A DNA stretch of 7,181 nucleotides from Campylobacterales bacterium (GTDB lineage Bacteria; Campylobacterota; Campylobacteria; Campylobacterales; Sulfurimonadaceae), in the NCBI GenBank assembly GCA_016937915.1, contig JAFGVR010000004.1:1-7181 (forward strand), in the 5' to 3' direction. Positions 6,470 to 7,181 of the stretch are shown here, one piece after another. The translations under genes and the position numbers were made by a program. Position 1 is the first letter of the stretch. Every line of letters begins with the position of its first letter. The notes beneath the pieces were generated by a model. The model searched no databases. It was not told the DNA's origin and worked only from the letters and a program-made list of their open reading frames with translations.

Positions 6470-7177
6470 ATGATTATTGCTGCAAATTTAAAAACGAACT
6501 TTACTCGTAAAAAGACAAAAGAGTACATTAATGAGTTGGAACAGTTTTTAGATGGCAACAGTGTATCTGAAGATGTTTTGGTTTTTCCAACATCTTCTAG
6601 TCTTGATAGCTATGATGGAAAAGTTGTAGTTGGTGCTCAAAACAGCTATCCTACACAAAACGGTGCATTTACTGGTGAGATAGGGCTAGAACAACTTGAA
6701 GAGTTTGGAATTAAAACTATCCTTATAGGTCATAGTGAGAGACGCCATGTTTTAGGTGAGTCTCAAGAGTTTATAGCGGAGAAATTTGATTTTTTTAAGT
6801 CTCATGGATTTAAGATAGTTTATTGTGTGGGTGAGCCTTTGGAGATTAGAGAAGCTGGAAAAGAGATTATGATGGACTATATCTCTAATCAGTATGAGGG
6901 GATAGATGTTGATTATGAAAATCTCGTAATTGCTTATGAACCAGTTTGGGCTATAGGGACTGGTCTTACACCCACACTTGAAGATATCGCAGATATACAT
7001 AAAAATCTAAAAGATATATCAAAAGCACCTTTGCTTTATGGCGGTAGTGTAAAAGTGGCAAATGCTAAAGATGTTTTATCTATAGATAATGTTGATGGTA
7101 TTTTAGTTGGTAGTGCGGCTTTAAAGGTAAATGATTTTATATCTATGATTAAGTTTGCTGATGAATTGGATAAATAA
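6470..7177 (+). CDS. tpiA: Triosephosphate isomerase
   Basis: TpiA interconverts glyceraldehyde 3-phosphate and dihydroxyacetone phosphate, feeding Gap or drawing from it. The catalytic residues are present: Asn6 and Lys8 (ANLKTN), His88 in IGHSERR (86-92) and Glu157 in YEPVWAIGTG (156-165), which includes the mobile phosphate loop. The second phosphate loop is YGGSV (190-194), followed by GILVGSAAL (210-218). Two things stand out. The usual N-x-Trp-Lys start of the barrel is N-Leu-Lys here, and at 235 residues the protein is some 15 shorter than the E. coli enzyme; I recall short forms in other Campylobacterota. AGAGGA at 6455-6460, within the end of pgk, is the ribosome binding site, 9 bases before the ATG. 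The gene is complete, with TAA at 7175-7177. Confidence 0.97.
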   Translation: MIIAANLKTNFTRKKTKEYINELEQFLDGNSVSEDVLVFPTSSSLDSYDGKVVVGAQNSYPTQNGAFTGEIGLEQLEEFGIKTILIGHSERRHVLGESQEFIAEKFDFFKSHGFKIVYCVGEPLEIREAGKEIMMDYISNQYEGIDVDYENLVIAYEPVWAIGTGLTPTLEDIADIHKNLKDISKAPLLYGGSVKVANAKDVLSIDNVDGILVGSAALKVNDFISMIKFADELDK

Positions 7178-7181
7178 AGGA
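7176..7181 (+). promoter_or_regulatory. Ribosome binding site of a further downstream gene
   Basis: AAAGGA begins inside the tpiA stop codon and reaches the window edge, as the internal sites of this operon do. A fourth gene is probably next; by recalled Campylobacter gene order this would be fabI, enoyl-ACP reductase, but no codon of it is visible. Confidence 0.5.

Noticed and set aside
6376..7000. Minus-strand open frames opposite pgk and tpiA
   Set aside because: They are antisense to complete enzymes with all motifs, lack ribosome binding sites and have no recognisable protein features.
1..7181. Mobile elements, CRISPR, defence islands or tRNA genes
   Set aside because: No transposase, integrase, regular repeats, terminal inverted repeats or tRNA-like cloverleaf were seen. 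The gene content is core housekeeping plus one unknown ATPase and one lipoprotein.

Overview
The window is AT-rich bacterial DNA with tightly packed genes. It looks like a chromosomal segment of a Campylobacterota (epsilonproteobacterial) organism, most like Sulfurimonas or Sulfurovum among free-living members. The main reason is the block rsfS-nadD, divergent from gap-pgk-tpiA, which as I recall matches Campylobacter jejuni, where fabI comes next. The low-GC codon use and TATAAT boxes without a clear -35 agree with this. The assignment comes from recalled synteny and style; no database was searched.

Layout, left to right. (1) Positions 1-89, minus strand: the first 29 codons of a secreted protein whose remainder lies outside the window; the start of the mature chain resembles secreted thioredoxin-fold proteins. 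(2) A short divergent spacer, then a plus-strand run of three overlapping genes: a small lipoprotein (163-639), endonuclease IV nfo (636-1535) and an uncharacterised AAA ATPase with a TTG start (1532-3265). Both junctions overlap by 4 bp, so translation is probably coupled. (3) A 44-bp convergent spacer, with an imperfect hairpin across its end. (4) Minus strand: nadD (3635-4180) followed by rsfS (3310-3645), overlapping by 11 bp. (5) A 73-bp divergent region with two perfect TATAAT boxes, one for each direction. (6) Plus strand: gap (true start 4254), pgk and tpiA, with gaps of 9 and 5 bp, followed by a ribosome binding site for another gene beyond the edge.

How they work together. Gap, Pgk and TpiA catalyse the reversible three-carbon part of glycolysis and gluconeogenesis. 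NadD makes the NAD precursor that Gap depends on, and RsfS tunes ribosome subunit joining, so the divergent pair links cofactor supply, translation and central carbon flow. Nfo repairs abasic and oxidised DNA ends. Its AAA partner has no known role; it is the least understood gene here and the only plausible place for new biology. The rest is core housekeeping, and I see no mobile element, CRISPR array, tRNA or rRNA.
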